In this document: one piece after another, positions 10,401 to 19,003 of the stretch
Layout: each line of letters begins with the position of its first letter
Position numbering within the stretch: position 1 is the first letter of the stretch
Source: Mesoflavibacter profundi
GTDB taxonomy: Bacteria; Bacteroidota; Bacteroidia; Flavobacteriales; Flavobacteriaceae
Reading direction: 5' to 3'
Length of the DNA stretch: 64,000 nucleotides
Assembly (NCBI RefSeq): GCF_014764305.1
Contig: NZ_CP061703.1
Span: 248,001 to 312,000, forward strand
Made by a program: the position numbers and the translations under genes
Notes under the pieces: generated by a model
Told to the model about the DNA's origin: nothing
The model's database searches: none
What the model saw: the letters and a program-made list of their open reading frames with translations, nothing else

Positions 10401-13400
10401 CCATCGGCATCATACTGATCATCTATACCATCACCATTAGCATCTACATAACCTGGTTGGTCTGGATCTTCGTAGTTAGCGATTCCATCATTGTCGTCAT
10501 CTAAACTTGGTGCTGGTAAACCGGCTGATTCGTCAGTGTCTAATATTCCATCATTGTCGTCATCTAAATCTACATAATCATTTACACCATCGCCATCTGC
10601 ATCTGGTGCGTCTGATACTGTGATTGTTAATGTAGCTTGTGAACATATTGGTAAACCTGACTCGTCATTACATACCTCATAAACAATAGTAACATCCGTT
10701 CCAGCTTCTGCACCTGTTGGTGTGTAAGTGATCGCTCCTGTTGTTGGGTCTATACTTACTACGCCTGCTGCTGTTCCTGTTCCTAAATCTGTTACTGTTG
10801 TTGTTCCTAAGTTATTTGCATCGGCATTGTCTAAGTAATCGTCATTGTCTAAAACGCTTGTGACTACTGCTACGCCTACATCACTGGTATTTGCATCGTC
10901 TAATGCGGTCGCTACTAATGGGTTTGGATCTAATACATCTGGGTTTCCATCACCATCATCATCTAAATCACAAGTGTTGGCTATACCATCATTGTCTGGA
11001 TCTGGGCCTACTGTGACTACATCACTGTTGGTGCCTACACTGTAATCTGCTGCAGATACGGTTCCGTCTGCGTTTGTTCCACTTCCTAATACTAATGTTC
11101 CTGTTCCGTATGTTCCATTATCGTCTGCATCTGCTGTTGCATCTGAATAAGCTTCATCTGCATCATTACATCCATCATTATCACTATCGGTATCTAAGAA
11201 ATCTGGGATACCATCTGCATCACTGTTGATTGGTGTGATTCCTGCACCTGCTGTACTTGGTACACCGTTGTTATTGGTAGTATTACCGTCTGTATCGTCA
11301 GCTTGTCCATCGTTATCTGAATCGGTACCGCCTACTTCTACAACATCATATATACCATCATTGTCTGAATCTAAATCTAAGTGGTTTGGTACACCATCGC
11401 CATCGGCATCATACTGATCATCTATACCATCACCATTAGCATCTACATAACCTGGTTGGTCTGGATCTTCGTAGTTAGCGATTCCATCATTGTCGTCATC
11501 TAAACTTGGTGCTGGTAAACCGGCTGATTCGTCAGTGTCTAATATTCCATCATTGTCGTCATCTAAATCTACATAATCATTTACACCATCGCCATCTGCA
11601 TCTGGTGCGTCTGATACTGTGATTGTTAATGTAGCTTGTGAACATATTGGTAAACCTGACTCGTCATTACATACCTCATAAACAATAGTAACATCCGTTC
11701 CAGCTTCTGCACCTGTTGGTGTGTAAGTGATCGCTCCTGTTGTTGGGTCTATACTTACTACGCCTGCTGCTGTTCCTGTTCCTAAATCTGTTACTGTTGT
11801 TGTTCCTAAGTTATTTGCATCGGCATTGTCTAAGTAATCGTCATTGTCTAAAACGCTTGTGACTACTGCTACGCCTACATCACTGGTATTTGCATCGTCT
11901 AATGCGGTCGCTACTAATGGGTTTGGATCTAATACATCTGGGTTTCCATCACCATCATCATCTAAATCACAAGTGTTGGCTATACCATCATTGTCTGGAT
12001 CTGGGCCTACTGTGACTACATCACTGTTGGTGCCTACACTGTAATCTGCTGCAGATACGGTTCCGTCTGCGTTTGTTCCACTTCCTAATACTAATGTTCC
12101 TGTTCCGTATGTTCCATTATCGTCTGCATCTGCTGTTGCATCTGAATAAGCTTCATCTGCATCATTACATCCATCATTATCACTATCGGTATCTAAGAAA
12201 TCTGGGATACCATCTGCATCACTGTTGATTGGTGTGATTCCTGCACCTGCTGTACTTGGTACACCGTTGTTATTGGTAGTATTACCGTCTGTATCGTCAG
12301 CTTGTCCATCGTTATCTGAATCGGTACCGCCTACTTCTACAACATCATATATACCATCATTGTCTGAATCTAAATCTAAGTGGTTTGGTACACCATCGCC
12401 ATCGGCATCATACTGATCATCTATACCATCACCATTAGCATCTACATAACCTGGTTGGTCTGGATCTTCGTAGTTAGCGATTCCATCATTGTCGTCATCT
12501 AAACTTGGTGCTGGTAAACCGGCTGATTCGTCAGTGTCTAATATTCCATCATTGTCGTCATCTAAATCTACATAATCATTTACACCATCGCCATCTGCAT
12601 CTGGTGCGTCTGATACTGTGATTGTTAATGTAGCTTGTGAACATATTGGTAAACCTGACTCGTCATTACATACCTCATAAACAATAGTAACATCCGTTCC
12701 AGCTTCTGCACCTGTTGGTGTGTAAGTGATCGCTCCTGTTGTTGGGTCTATACTTACTACGCCTGCTGCTGTTCCTGTTCCTAAATCTGTTACTGTTGTT
12801 GTTCCTAAGTTATTTGCATCGGCATTGTCTAAGTAATCGTCATTGTCTAAAACGCTTGTGACTACTGCTACGCCTACATCACTGGTATTTGCATCGTCTA
12901 ATGCGGTCGCTACTAATGGGTTTGGATCTAATACATCTGGGTTTCCATCACCATCATCATCTAAATCACAGGTGTTAGCTATACCATCACTGTCTGGATC
13001 TGGTCCTACTGTGACTACATCACTGTTGGTACCAGTAGAATAATCAGCACTTGTCACTGTACCATTAGGATTAACAGCCAATTGAGGCTCACCTGTTCCA
13101 TATGATCCGCCATCACCACCATCTGCATTAGGATCTCCAAATGCTTCATTTGCATCAGAACAGCCATCACCATCTGAATCTAAATTTAAATAATCTGGAG
13201 TTCCTGGAGTTGTTTCAATAGGAATTACACCAGCTCCTGCTGTATCAGGAATACCATTATTATCAGTATCTAATCCATCTGCAATTCCATCTAAATTATT
13301 ATCTGTAGATCCAGCTTCAACTGAATCATATATACCATCATTATCTGAATCTAAATCTAAGTTATCTGGTAATCCATCGTTATCTGAATCTACACAGAAT

Positions 13401-16400
13401 ATTGCAAATCCTTCATCAAAATTAGCATCATTATCCATTGAAACCACGAAAGAATAAACTCCAGCTGGTAAGAAAACTTGCTCATAATAAAATTCCCAAG
13501 GTGAATTTTGAGAATCACCTGCTAAAGGAACTATATTTATAATTCCTGAATCTGCTACTAAAGTACCTGTTGCTCCAGTATTACCAGTGAACATTCTTAA
13601 TTGAGCAGTTCCTGATAATCCATCACGACTAGAAAAATATCCTCCAAAGGAAATTGAACCTGGCGCTGAAATATTGATAACTTGATAAAAGTCGTTAGTT
13701 CCAACTATATCTAAATAAAATTGATCGTCGCCATCTCCTGTTAAATCATTTGCATCTTCAAATGGTCCTCCGTTTGCATAATCATATCCTCCAGCACCAT
13801 CTACTCTTACAACATTTGCTTGATCTCCGCCTCCTAATACCCAAGGAGCTATGTTAACTCCTATGTTATTACCAAAAGCAAGACCTGTAAAATTATTAAA
13901 TCCTGAGTTAGTTAATAGATTAGAACACTCTGTTGTATCTGCTATACCATCATTATCATCATCTAAATCACATCCATCTGCAATTCCATCTCCGTCTACA
14001 TCTTCAGTATCATCATATCCTGGACATTGATCTAAATCGTCTGCAATACCGTCTCCATCTTGATCTCCAAATGCTACTGTGATTGTTACTGTTTCTGTAG
14101 AACAAATTGGTGATCCTGAAGCATCGTTACAAACTGTATAATCAACAGTAACAGTTGAACCTCCTTCAGCAAAAATTGGAGTATAAATTAATTCTCCTGT
14201 TGTTGGGTCAAAAGATATTGTTCCTGATGCAGAACCTGTACCTGCATCGGTTATAGTTGTTGTTCCTAAGTTATTAGGATCTCCATCATTTAAATAATCA
14301 TCGTTTGATAATATTTGAATTGTTGCTGGAATTCCAGCTGTAGCATTATCTGAATCTGGTGCTGCTGTTGGTGTGCCTGTAACAGGATCTGTTGTATTTG
14401 GATTACCATCACCATCATCGTCTAAATCACATGCACCTACAAGGCCATCGCCATCTAAATCTGTATCAGGAGTTGTTACTGCTGCTACTGCACCTGTATT
14501 ATAAGCTGCAGTTGTTACTGTTCCATCTGGATTAACAGTTGCAGGATCTGTACCGTAAACACCTGTATCTCCTCCATCTACTGTATTATTATTATATGCT
14601 TCATTAGCATCTGAACAGCCATCACCATCAGAATCTAAATTTAAATAATCTGGAGTTCCTGGTGTTGTCTCTGTTGGTGTGTTACCTGCTCCTGCTGATG
14701 TTGGAACACCATTAGAAGCAGTATTGTCTGCATTATTATCATCATCATCTGCAAAACCATCATTATTTGTATCTGCTCCTCCAGATTCTATTACATCATA
14801 AATTCCATCATTATCTGAGTCTGAGTCTAAACTATTAACAATTCCGTCTCCGTCGAAATCAAGACAATTAGTAGTTACAGCTCCGAAAATAAATCCATAT
14901 TGATCTGTTCCCAGAGTTTCTAAAGTAAAAATTGAGACATTTCTAGGCACATAAAAGAATGTATAGCCATTAGGTGGTCCTCCACCTCCACCTGGTGGAT
15001 TTGTAGAGAGCGTTGTTCCGTTAGCTCCTTGATTAGGTGGAGTTGCTCCATCAAATAAAGAAAATACTCCTGTAGAAAACACGTCTACATTACCAATAAC
15101 AGTTAGCGGAACTGAAGAAATTACAGCTCCTTCAACTCCCGGATCGGCTAAGCCTGCAATACCAACAACGAAAGTATAAGTATGATTAATTGTAGAAATA
15201 TTTTCAGCTGTATCACCAAAATCTAATTCTACAATTCTTTCTAACTCATTTGAACCAGCACCTATTAAATCTAAATAAGGTGTAGCGAAAGAAACTGATT
15301 CTCCTTGGATTACTATATTACCAGAAGCGACTGGTGGAGAGAAAATTTGCCACTGATTACCTGTTGCGCCTGGTGGCGAACCTGGTGATGTATCTCCTGC
15401 AATTGTTGTCATATTAACACCTCCAGCAGGTAATACACCTGGTCCTGGAGGATCTAAGGGAAACAAAGCTGAACCTGTCTCCATATCATCTGCTAAAGCG
15501 TTAGAAGGCGCAACAAGTGTTGCTGTTGTTGAGCAACCTTCTTCTATATCTGTTATTCCATCATTATCATCATCTAAGTCTACATCATCAGCTAAACCAT
15601 CACCGTCAGAATCAGGATTTACAATTATAGTAGTTAATGCTGTATCACAATTTGTTGGAACCGCTGTTTCACATATTTGATATTCTAAAGTATAGATTCC
15701 TGCTGGAACTGTTGGAGCAACATTAATTTCTCCAGTTGTTGTATTTAAAGAAATACCAGCATTTGATGAACTTACTTCTGATAAGTTAACATTTGCTGTT
15801 GTAGGCGCAGAAGTATTATAAGTATCATTAGCTAATACATTGGCTACTGCAACACCTCCTATTCCTTCCGTAACATAACCAGAATCTTGCTCAGCATTAA
15901 TAAAAACGTTAATACCTGTAAAAACAAACTCAATTGCATCTCCACCATCGTAAGCTGGAGGATTTCCTGGAGCTTGCGATGTATTTAGAGATATGGTTGT
16001 AAAAGTACCATTTGCTCTAACACTTCCTGCTGCTGTACCAGCACCTGCTCCAGAAGCCGTTCCGCATTCAGCTGTAGAACCACTTGTAAAAGTAGTTCCT
16101 ACAGTTCTATTAACCGTATTTGAGGAAACCTCAAAATGTACACCGTTTTCTGATAGCTCAGTAAATGTATTACCACCAACTAATGTTAGTAAAACTGAGT
16201 TGGATAAATTTGGTTGAGGACCACCAGTATCAGGATCCAATGAACCTCCTAAACGGTCTAAATGTATTATAGGATCATTAATCACTACAGGTGTAGTTGA
16301 TGCTGGACCATCAAAGAAACCAAAGGTAAAATTCCCTGCAGTAGGCGTGTTAGCTAATGCTCTTAAAGAAGGGTTTAAATCTACAGCAGGATCCGAATAA

Positions 16401-16621
16401 TTTCCAGGACATCCCATAGTTTCTGCAGAGGTTATAGAATTACCTCCAGAAACATTAATAACCCTAACCCATACATTACCTGCCTGAGCTTGCCATTCAC
16501 CGGAAGGACCTGAAGTAGTCCAAGTTCCTGTAACTTGTGCAAAAGTTAAACTTGTTGTACTGATTAATAAGCAAAAAAACAATAGTTTTTTCAATCGAGT
16601 AGGAAAAGTAATTTTTTTCAT
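4475..16621 (-). CDS. Giant T9SS-secreted SprB-like adhesin with type B gliding-motility C-terminal domain (adhesin 1)
   Basis: The start at MKKITFPTRL (16621) gives about 4,048 residues with a normal signal peptide ending near SLTFAQ. The frame runs 20 codons further upstream, but those codons come from the leader and give no signal sequence. After an N-terminal beta-rich region (30-330) the chain is mostly calcium-binding thrombospondin type 3-like DxDxDG motifs. It contains unique domains at about 360-584 and 896-1078, four ~333-residue repeats at about 1198-2530, and eleven 76-residue repeats at about 2823-3659. Eight or so diverged ~42-residue units (DCDGDGVTNGQE) follow, and the last ~95 residues are the type B sorting domain (FDIMTPNGDGLNDVFVIRG, IYNRWGVKVYE). 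It should be exported by the T9SS and displayed as a long surface filament. The following PorP gene is the probable partner. Gliding, adhesion or prey and particle binding are all possible roles. Confidence 0.93.
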   Translation of the reverse strand: MKKITFPTRLKKLLFFCLLISTTSLTFAQVTGTWTTSGPSGEWQAQAGNVWVRVINVSGGNSITSAETMGCPGNYSDPAVDLNPSLRALANTPTAGNFTFGFFDGPASTTPVVINDPIIHLDRLGGSLDPDTGGPQPNLSNSVLLTLVGGNTFTELSENGVHFEVSSNTVNRTVGTTFTSGSTAECGTASGAGAGTAAGSVRANGTFTTISLNTSQAPGNPPAYDGGDAIEFVFTGINVFINAEQDSGYVTEGIGGVAVANVLANDTYNTSAPTTANVNLSEVSSSNAGISLNTTTGEINVAPTVPAGIYTLEYQICETAVPTNCDTALTTIIVNPDSDGDGLADDVDLDDDNDGITDIEEGCSTTATLVAPSNALADDMETGSALFPLDPPGPGVLPAGGVNMTTIAGDTSPGSPPGATGNQWQIFSPPVASGNIVIQGESVSFATPYLDLIGAGSNELERIVELDFGDTAENISTINHTYTFVVGIAGLADPGVEGAVISSVPLTVIGNVDVFSTGVFSLFDGATPPNQGANGTTLSTNPPGGGGGPPNGYTFFYVPRNVSIFTLETLGTDQYGFIFGAVTTNCLDFDGDGIVNSLDSDSDNDGIYDVIESGGADTNNDGFADDDDNNADNTASNGVPTSAGAGNTPTETTPGTPDYLNLDSDGDGCSDANEAYNNNTVDGGDTGVYGTDPATVNPDGTVTTAAYNTGAVAAVTTPDTDLDGDGLVGACDLDDDGDGNPNTTDPVTGTPTAAPDSDNATAGIPATIQILSNDDYLNDGDPNNLGTTTITDAGTGSASGTISFDPTTGELIYTPIFAEGGSTVTVDYTVCNDASGSPICSTETVTITVAFGDQDGDGIADDLDQCPGYDDTEDVDGDGIADGCDLDDDNDGIADTTECSNLLTNSGFNNFTGLAFGNNIGVNIAPWVLGGGDQANVVRVDGAGGYDYANGGPFEDANDLTGDGDDQFYLDIVGTNDFYQVINISAPGSISFGGYFSSRDGLSGTAQLRMFTGNTGATGTLVADSGIINIVPLAGDSQNSPWEFYYEQVFLPAGVYSFVVSMDNDANFDEGFAIFCVDSDNDGLPDNLDLDSDNDGIYDSVEAGSTDNNLDGIADGLDTDNNGIPDTAGAGVIPIETTPGTPDYLNLDSDGDGCSDANEAFGDPNADGGDGGSYGTGEPQLAVNPNGTVTSADYSTGTNSDVVTVGPDPDSDGIANTCDLDDDGDGNPDVLDPNPLVATALDDANTSDVGVAVVTSVLDNDDYLDNADANNLGTTTVTDLGTGTAAGVVSIDPTTGAITYTPTGAEAGTDVTIVYEVCNDESGLPICSQATLTITVSDAPDADGDGVNDYVDLDDDNDGILDTDESAGLPAPSLDDDNDGIANYEDPDQPGYVDANGDGIDDQYDADGDGVPNHLDLDSDNDGIYDVVEVGGTDSDNDGQADDTDGNTTNNNGVPSTAGAGITPINSDADGIPDFLDTDSDNDGCNDADEAYSDATADADDNGTYGTGTLVLGSGTNADGTVSAADYSVGTNSDVVTVGPDPDNDGIANTCDLDDDGDGNPDVLDPNPLVATALDDANTSDVGVAVVTSVLDNDDYLDNADANNLGTTTVTDLGTGTAAGVVSIDPTTGAITYTPTGAEAGTDVTIVYEVCNDESGLPICSQATLTITVSDAPDADGDGVNDYVDLDDDNDGILDTDESAGLPAPSLDDDNDGIANYEDPDQPGYVDANGDGIDDQYDADGDGVPNHLDLDSDNDGIYDVVEVGGTDSDNDGQADDTDGNTTNNNGVPSTAGAGITPINSDADGIPDFLDTDSDNDGCNDADEAYSDATADADDNGTYGTGTLVLGSGTNADGTVSAADYSVGTNSDVVTVGPDPDNDGIANTCDLDDDGDGNPDVLDPNPLVATALDDANTSDVGVAVVTSVLDNDDYLDNADANNLGTTTVTDLGTGTAAGVVSIDPTTGAITYTPTGAEAGTDVTIVYEVCNDESGLPICSQATLTITVSDAPDADGDGVNDYVDLDDDNDGILDTDESAGLPAPSLDDDNDGIANYEDPDQPGYVDANGDGIDDQYDADGDGVPNHLDLDSDNDGIYDVVEVGGTDSDNDGQADDTDGNTTNNNGVPSTAGAGITPINSDADGIPDFLDTDSDNDGCNDADEAYSDATADADDNGTYGTGTLVLGSGTNADGTVSAADYSVGTNSDVVTVGPDPDNDGIANTCDLDDDGDGNPDVLDPNPLVATALDDANTSDVGVAVVTSVLDNDDYLDNADANNLGTTTVTDLGTGTAAGVVSIDPTTGAITYTPTGAEAGTDVTIVYEVCNDESGLPICSQATLTITVSDAPDADGDGVNDYVDLDDDNDGILDTDESAGLPAPSLDDDNDGIANYEDPDQPGYVDANGDGIDDQYDADGDGVPNHLDLDSDNDGIYDVVEVGGTDSDNDGQADDTDGNTTNNNGVPNTANSGTGLTPINSDADGIPDFLDTDSDEDGCSDANEAFGDSNADGGDGGQYGTGDPLTVGSGAINADGTVSAADYSVGTNSDVVTVGPDPDSDGIANTCDLDDDGDGDPDITDPDPNDPCVYNVSTQVLADVATSWTLLDCDGDGTPNGVDPNPEDPCQDDGTIGDEDLGNPIFANADCDGDGVTNGDEIDPDGNGTDDGNGTDWNDPCDYNEADITLMQGGPVWDVADCDGDGTPNGNDTDPLDPCVDTDVSNVDLTDTTSDWALADCDGDGVINITEVDPDGNGIDDGNGTDSEDPCSYDASLQDYTMTTSTYQNLDCDGDGVTNANEIDPDGNGIDDGNGTDAQDPCDYNPILITETQTSAWLTADCDNDGLTNGEETTGVDDPSTPADPNGNTTDPLDIDTDGDGVTDGQEALDMTDPNDPCSLELTSQTEPIDASWNDLDCDNDGLTNAEETTGVDDPNTPADPNGNITDPFDIDTDGDGVTDGQEALDMTDPNDLCSLEVSSQTEPVDASWNDLDCDNDGLTNGEETTGVDDPSTPADPNGNTTDPLDIDTDGDGVTDGQEALDMTDPNDPCSLELTSQTEPVDVSWNDLDCDNDGLTNAEETTGVDDPSTPADPAGNITDPFDIDTDGDGVTDGQEALDMTDPNDPCSLELTSQTETVDSSWNNLDCDNDGLTNGEETTGVDDPSTPADPNGNTTDPLDIDTDGDGVTDGQEALDMTDPNDPCSLELISQTEPVDANWNDLDCDNDGLTNGEETTGVDDPSTPADPAGNITDPFDIDTDGDGVTDGQEALDMTDPNDPCSLELTSQTEPVDSSWNNLDCDNDGLTNGEETTGVDDPNTPADPNGNTTDPLDNDTDGDGVTDGQEAVDGTDPNDGCSLELTSQTEPVDANWNDLDCDNDGLTNGEETTGVDDPSTPADPAGNITDPFDIDTDGDGVTDGQEALDMTDPNDPCSFEVSSQTEPADSNWNDLDCDNDGLTNGEETTGVDDPSTPADPNGNTTDPLDNDTDGDGVTDGQEALDGTDPNDGCSLELTSQTEPVDANWNDLDCDNDGLTNGEETTGVDDPSTPADPAGNITDPFDIDTDGDGVTDGQEALDMTDPNDPCSLELTSQTEPVDSGWNNLDCDNDGLTNGEELSGVDDPNTPADPNGNTTDPLDNDTDGDGVNDGQEAVDGTDPNDLCSYLVSSQDITMVETVWNTSDCDGDGVTNGQEIIDGTDPLDSCSYDPANQDITIVTSQWLDSDCDGDGVTNGEEVDDNTDPLDPCSFNVNSQDDTMTSEAYDLLDCDGDGVINGVEIADGTNPLDSCDYVSTSQDLDIVTPEWNATDCDGDGVINGQEIIDGTDAQDPCDFLTESQDISIITDAYANLDCDGDGVTNGDEALDGTDPNDFCDYIASSQTVSTSEAFDNADCDGDSVSNGQEELDGTDPQDPCDFDFNSQDLALVSDAWLLEDCDGDGFLNGDEPGDENDNDIPDYLEVNNGDPNSPDNLDIFDIMTPNGDGLNDVFVIRGLEQYPNNTLKIYNRWGVKVYEVDGYGQDGKFFRGVSEGRVTINKDEKLPVGTYYYVLEYVNDSGKRVSKAGPLYINRK
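4850..5644 (-). repeat. Diverged ~126-bp TSP3-type repeats in adhesin 1
   Basis: In-frame units of about 42 residues carry DCDGDGV(T/I)NGxE...DGTDPxDxC followed by a SQDI-like strand and W/Y. They are similar in protein but clearly different in DNA. They look older than the near-perfect arrays upstream in the same gene. Confidence 0.75.
5645..8152 (-). repeat. Eleven tandem 228-bp repeats in adhesin 1 (alternating A/B types)
   Basis: The unit is 76 residues and runs from DCDNDGLTNGEE to SWNDL. I measured 228 bases between matching points at 5861 and 6089 and between 7924 and 8152. Units alternate strictly between a form reading TTDPL and a form reading ITDPF. Each unit has two Cys and two DxDxDG-type calcium motifs. 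Confidence 0.9.
9033..13028 (-). repeat. Four ~999-bp tandem repeats in adhesin 1
   Basis: The unit is about 333 residues and combines calcium-binding DxDxDG linkers with a cadherin/CshA-like beta domain (VATALDDANTSDVGVAVV). Matching points at 9846, 10845, 11844 and 12843 are exactly 999 bases apart. The three units at higher coordinates look identical where I compared them. The last (C-terminal) unit diverges near its end, around 9030-9240. Edges are approximate. Confidence 0.9.
13387..13932 (-). other. Non-repeated domain in adhesin 1 shared with adhesin 2
   Basis: Residues about 896-1078 of adhesin 1 (SGFNNFTGLAFG to EGFAIFC) form a beta-rich region without DxDxDG motifs. A clearly related region lies at about 1080-1258 of adhesin 2 (37250-37785). 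Shared features include APWVLG/SPWVLG, VDGAGG, GPFEDAN and a C-terminal MDNDANFDEG/MEEELNFDEA stretch. I do not recognise the family; a ligand- or carbohydrate-binding beta-sandwich is a guess. Confidence 0.65.
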
Positions 16622-17083
16622 ATGATAACAATTAGTTATTATTCTAAAAAAAATTAATGTACAGCCTGAAATGATGTGCATAAAAAAACACCACAGTTAA
16701 TTGTTATTAACTGTAGTGTTATAGTTATATCATATTAATTACATCTATTTTAAATGTAAGAAGGGTTAAACAAAATGTTACACACATCGTTTTCATTAAG
16801 CGAATAAATTAATTTTAGTTTGATTAGACCAAAATTTGCATAGCATTTACAAGATTTGGAATATTAAAGTTATCGAAAAAATTAATCGCTTTAAAGACAA
16901 CTTGCTTTATCATTTGTTTTTATCGTTAAAACGCATAAAAAATCAGATGAAATACATGATTAAATTTCTATTTATATTGATTCTTAATAACTTAATACTA
17001 TTTAACCTCTTTAATTAACATTAAATCAAAGATTTACCGCTTTTAATAATAATTTGATAATATAATGAATTTGTATATTTTGT
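16622..17083. other. 462-base AT-rich gap between the two cassettes
   Basis: The gap lies after the OmpA gene of cassette 2 and before adhesin 1. The only clear structure is the terminator-like hairpin at 16682-16720. I see no convincing TAnnTTTG box on the minus strand. A 60-codon plus-strand frame at 16836-17018 has the composition of random AT-rich sequence. Confidence 0.6.
16682..16720 (-). terminator. Terminator-like hairpin in the leader of adhesin 1
   Basis: Arms 16687-16700 and 16707-16720 pair over 14 bases with one C/A mismatch and a 6-base loop. The minus strand continues into seven T (16688-16682). It is 363 bases past the preceding OmpA stop and 66 bases before the adhesin start codon. 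It is either a late terminator for cassette 2 or an attenuator in the adhesin 1 leader. Confidence 0.75.
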
Positions 17084-18997
17084 TTAACGTTTAGTAACAA
17101 TAAACATACTTCTTCTGTTTTGTTGATGTTGCGCTTCTGTACATTCAATTCCATTTGCACATTTATTTACTAATTGTGTTTCACCATAACCTCTTCCAGA
17201 TATTCTGCTAGAATCAATATTACCTTTTGTTATGATCCAATTCTTAGTCGCTTCATTTCTTCTTTGAGATAAAGCGATGTTATAACTATCTGATGCACGA
17301 GAATCTGTATGTGATTGTACATCTATATTAACACTTGGATATTTTTGAAGATAATCTATTACTTTTTGTAATTCTACTTGTGCATCTGGTCTTATGTTGG
17401 ATTTATCAAAATCAAAATAAATTGGATTTAATTTAAGCTCTGTAAATAAATCTTTTCCTACTGCTACCGGTTGATCTACTTCAGGTTTTAAATTTAATTT
17501 AAGTACAACGTCTTCTTCTATATTTGGATCTACGTTAAAGGTTTCTTCAGATTGTATAAAATTATCTTTAGATGCAATAATTTTATAGGTTTGTTTTTTA
17601 CAACTTCCTTCGTAACTAAAAACACCATTTTGATCGGAGGTTAAGTTTTGAACTTCTACGCCTTTACTATTTAATATAACAACACTTGCGTATGGAATAA
17701 TTGTATTGGTAGTTTTATCTACTGTTGTTCCTGATATAAATTGGGTACAAAATTGTCTATTAAACTTATAGATATCGTCGTCTCCTTTACCATTATATCT
17801 ATTAGATGTTAAGTAACCTTGATTAGAAAACTCGTCTACTATAAATTCAAAATCGTCTCTAGAACTGTTAATAGGCTTACCTAAGTTTGTGACAGATATA
17901 TTTGCTTGATCTAATTTGGTCATAAAAATATCTAATCCGCCTAATCCTTGATGTCCATCTGAAGAAAAATACAAAGTACCATTGTTACTTATGTACGGGA
18001 AGTTTTCTCTTCCTTCTGTATTAACTTTATCTCCTAAGTTAACTGGATCACCGTAGGTACCATCTTCATGAATATCTACATAAAACAAATCCGATTTACC
18101 GAAAGTTCCAGGCATATCACTAGCAAAATATAATTTTGTTTCGTCTAGGTTTAATGCAGGATGAGCTACATTATAATCATCATTATTAAATGGTAAACTT
18201 TCTATATTTGTCCATTTTCCATCTACTAAATGTGCTTTATATATTTTTAGACCATTAACTTTTTCATCACTTTTTCTAACTTTTCCTTTAAAGTAATTAT
18301 TTCTGGTAAAATACATTACATTCCCATCTTTTGAGAATGTTGTTGAAGACTCATGGAATTTTGTATTTATTTCTTCTGAAAGTTTTACAGGTTTAGTTGA
18401 ATCTTTTTCGATATAAAATAAATCTAGAAAAGGTTGTTCATTCCATTTATACAATTTACCATCGCCTCTTGATGATGCGAATACAATACCGTTTTTATAA
18501 AACGAAGTACCAAAATCTGAAAACCTAGAATTAACCTCTAAATTTTCAAGTTCGAAATCTCCAGATAATGCTTCTATTGTTTCTAAATAATTTGGTGATT
18601 TTGAAAATAAAATCGCTCTAGAATCTTCTGGTTTTAATACTGCAAATTTTTTCATGTATTTATTTGCATTTTGGTAATCGCCAATTGCTTTTAATGACAT
18701 GGCGTAACGGTAATAATATTCGTATTCTACAACAATATCTTTTAATGCAAATAATTCTCCGTACCATTTTGACGCATCTTCCATTTTTACGTTAAAATAA
18801 TATGCGTTTGCAAGTGTTTTTAAGACTTCTGGTGTACGATTACCGTCTTCTACTAATTTTAGTAATTCTTTAGTAGTTTCTACATATGATAATTTTTCGT
18901 ATTTCTTTTCTGTTTTAGCAGAAATACCTTCTTGAGCAAAACTTGTATTGTATATAAACACTAATAAAAGTGGAAATAATATATATAATCTTTTCAT
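17084..18997 (-). CDS. PD40-repeat OmpA-family outer-membrane protein (cassette 2)
   Basis: This 637-residue paralog of the protein at 1495-3456 has the same domain order. A signal peptide ends near NTSFAQ (about residue 22), followed by TPR-like helices to about 130. PD40 repeats lie at about 145-400 (YFASDMPGTFGKSDLFY, YFSSDGHQGLGGLDIF), then a carboxypeptidase-regulatory-like domain at about 415-500. The OmpA domain is at 524-637 with IRPDAQ, SHTDSRA and NRRS, ending in basic residues. The gene starts 6 bases after the PorP/SprF gene, so the pair is translated from one mRNA. Its probable role is a cell-wall-linked outer-membrane component of the adhesin export or anchoring machinery. No terminator directly follows; the first candidate is the hairpin 363 bases downstream. 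Confidence 0.9.
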   Translation of the reverse strand: MKRLYILFPLLLVFIYNTSFAQEGISAKTEKKYEKLSYVETTKELLKLVEDGNRTPEVLKTLANAYYFNVKMEDASKWYGELFALKDIVVEYEYYYRYAMSLKAIGDYQNANKYMKKFAVLKPEDSRAILFSKSPNYLETIEALSGDFELENLEVNSRFSDFGTSFYKNGIVFASSRGDGKLYKWNEQPFLDLFYIEKDSTKPVKLSEEINTKFHESSTTFSKDGNVMYFTRNNYFKGKVRKSDEKVNGLKIYKAHLVDGKWTNIESLPFNNDDYNVAHPALNLDETKLYFASDMPGTFGKSDLFYVDIHEDGTYGDPVNLGDKVNTEGRENFPYISNNGTLYFSSDGHQGLGGLDIFMTKLDQANISVTNLGKPINSSRDDFEFIVDEFSNQGYLTSNRYNGKGDDDIYKFNRQFCTQFISGTTVDKTTNTIIPYASVVILNSKGVEVQNLTSDQNGVFSYEGSCKKQTYKIIASKDNFIQSEETFNVDPNIEEDVVLKLNLKPEVDQPVAVGKDLFTELKLNPIYFDFDKSNIRPDAQVELQKVIDYLQKYPSVNIDVQSHTDSRASDSYNIALSQRRNEATKNWIITKGNIDSSRISGRGYGETQLVNKCANGIECTEAQHQQNRRSMFIVTKR

Positions 18998-19003
18998 AAT
19001 TTT

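Noticed and set aside
16622-16681. Extension of adhesin 1 to the upstream Met at 16681.
   Set aside because: The extra 20 residues (MHIISGCTLIFF...) precede a perfect signal peptide starting at MKKITF and begin at the T run of a hairpin.
16836-17018. A 60-codon plus-strand frame in the gap between cassettes.
   Set aside because: Its composition is that of AT-rich spacer (Lys, Asn, Ile, Leu, Phe), with no promoter and no recognisable features.
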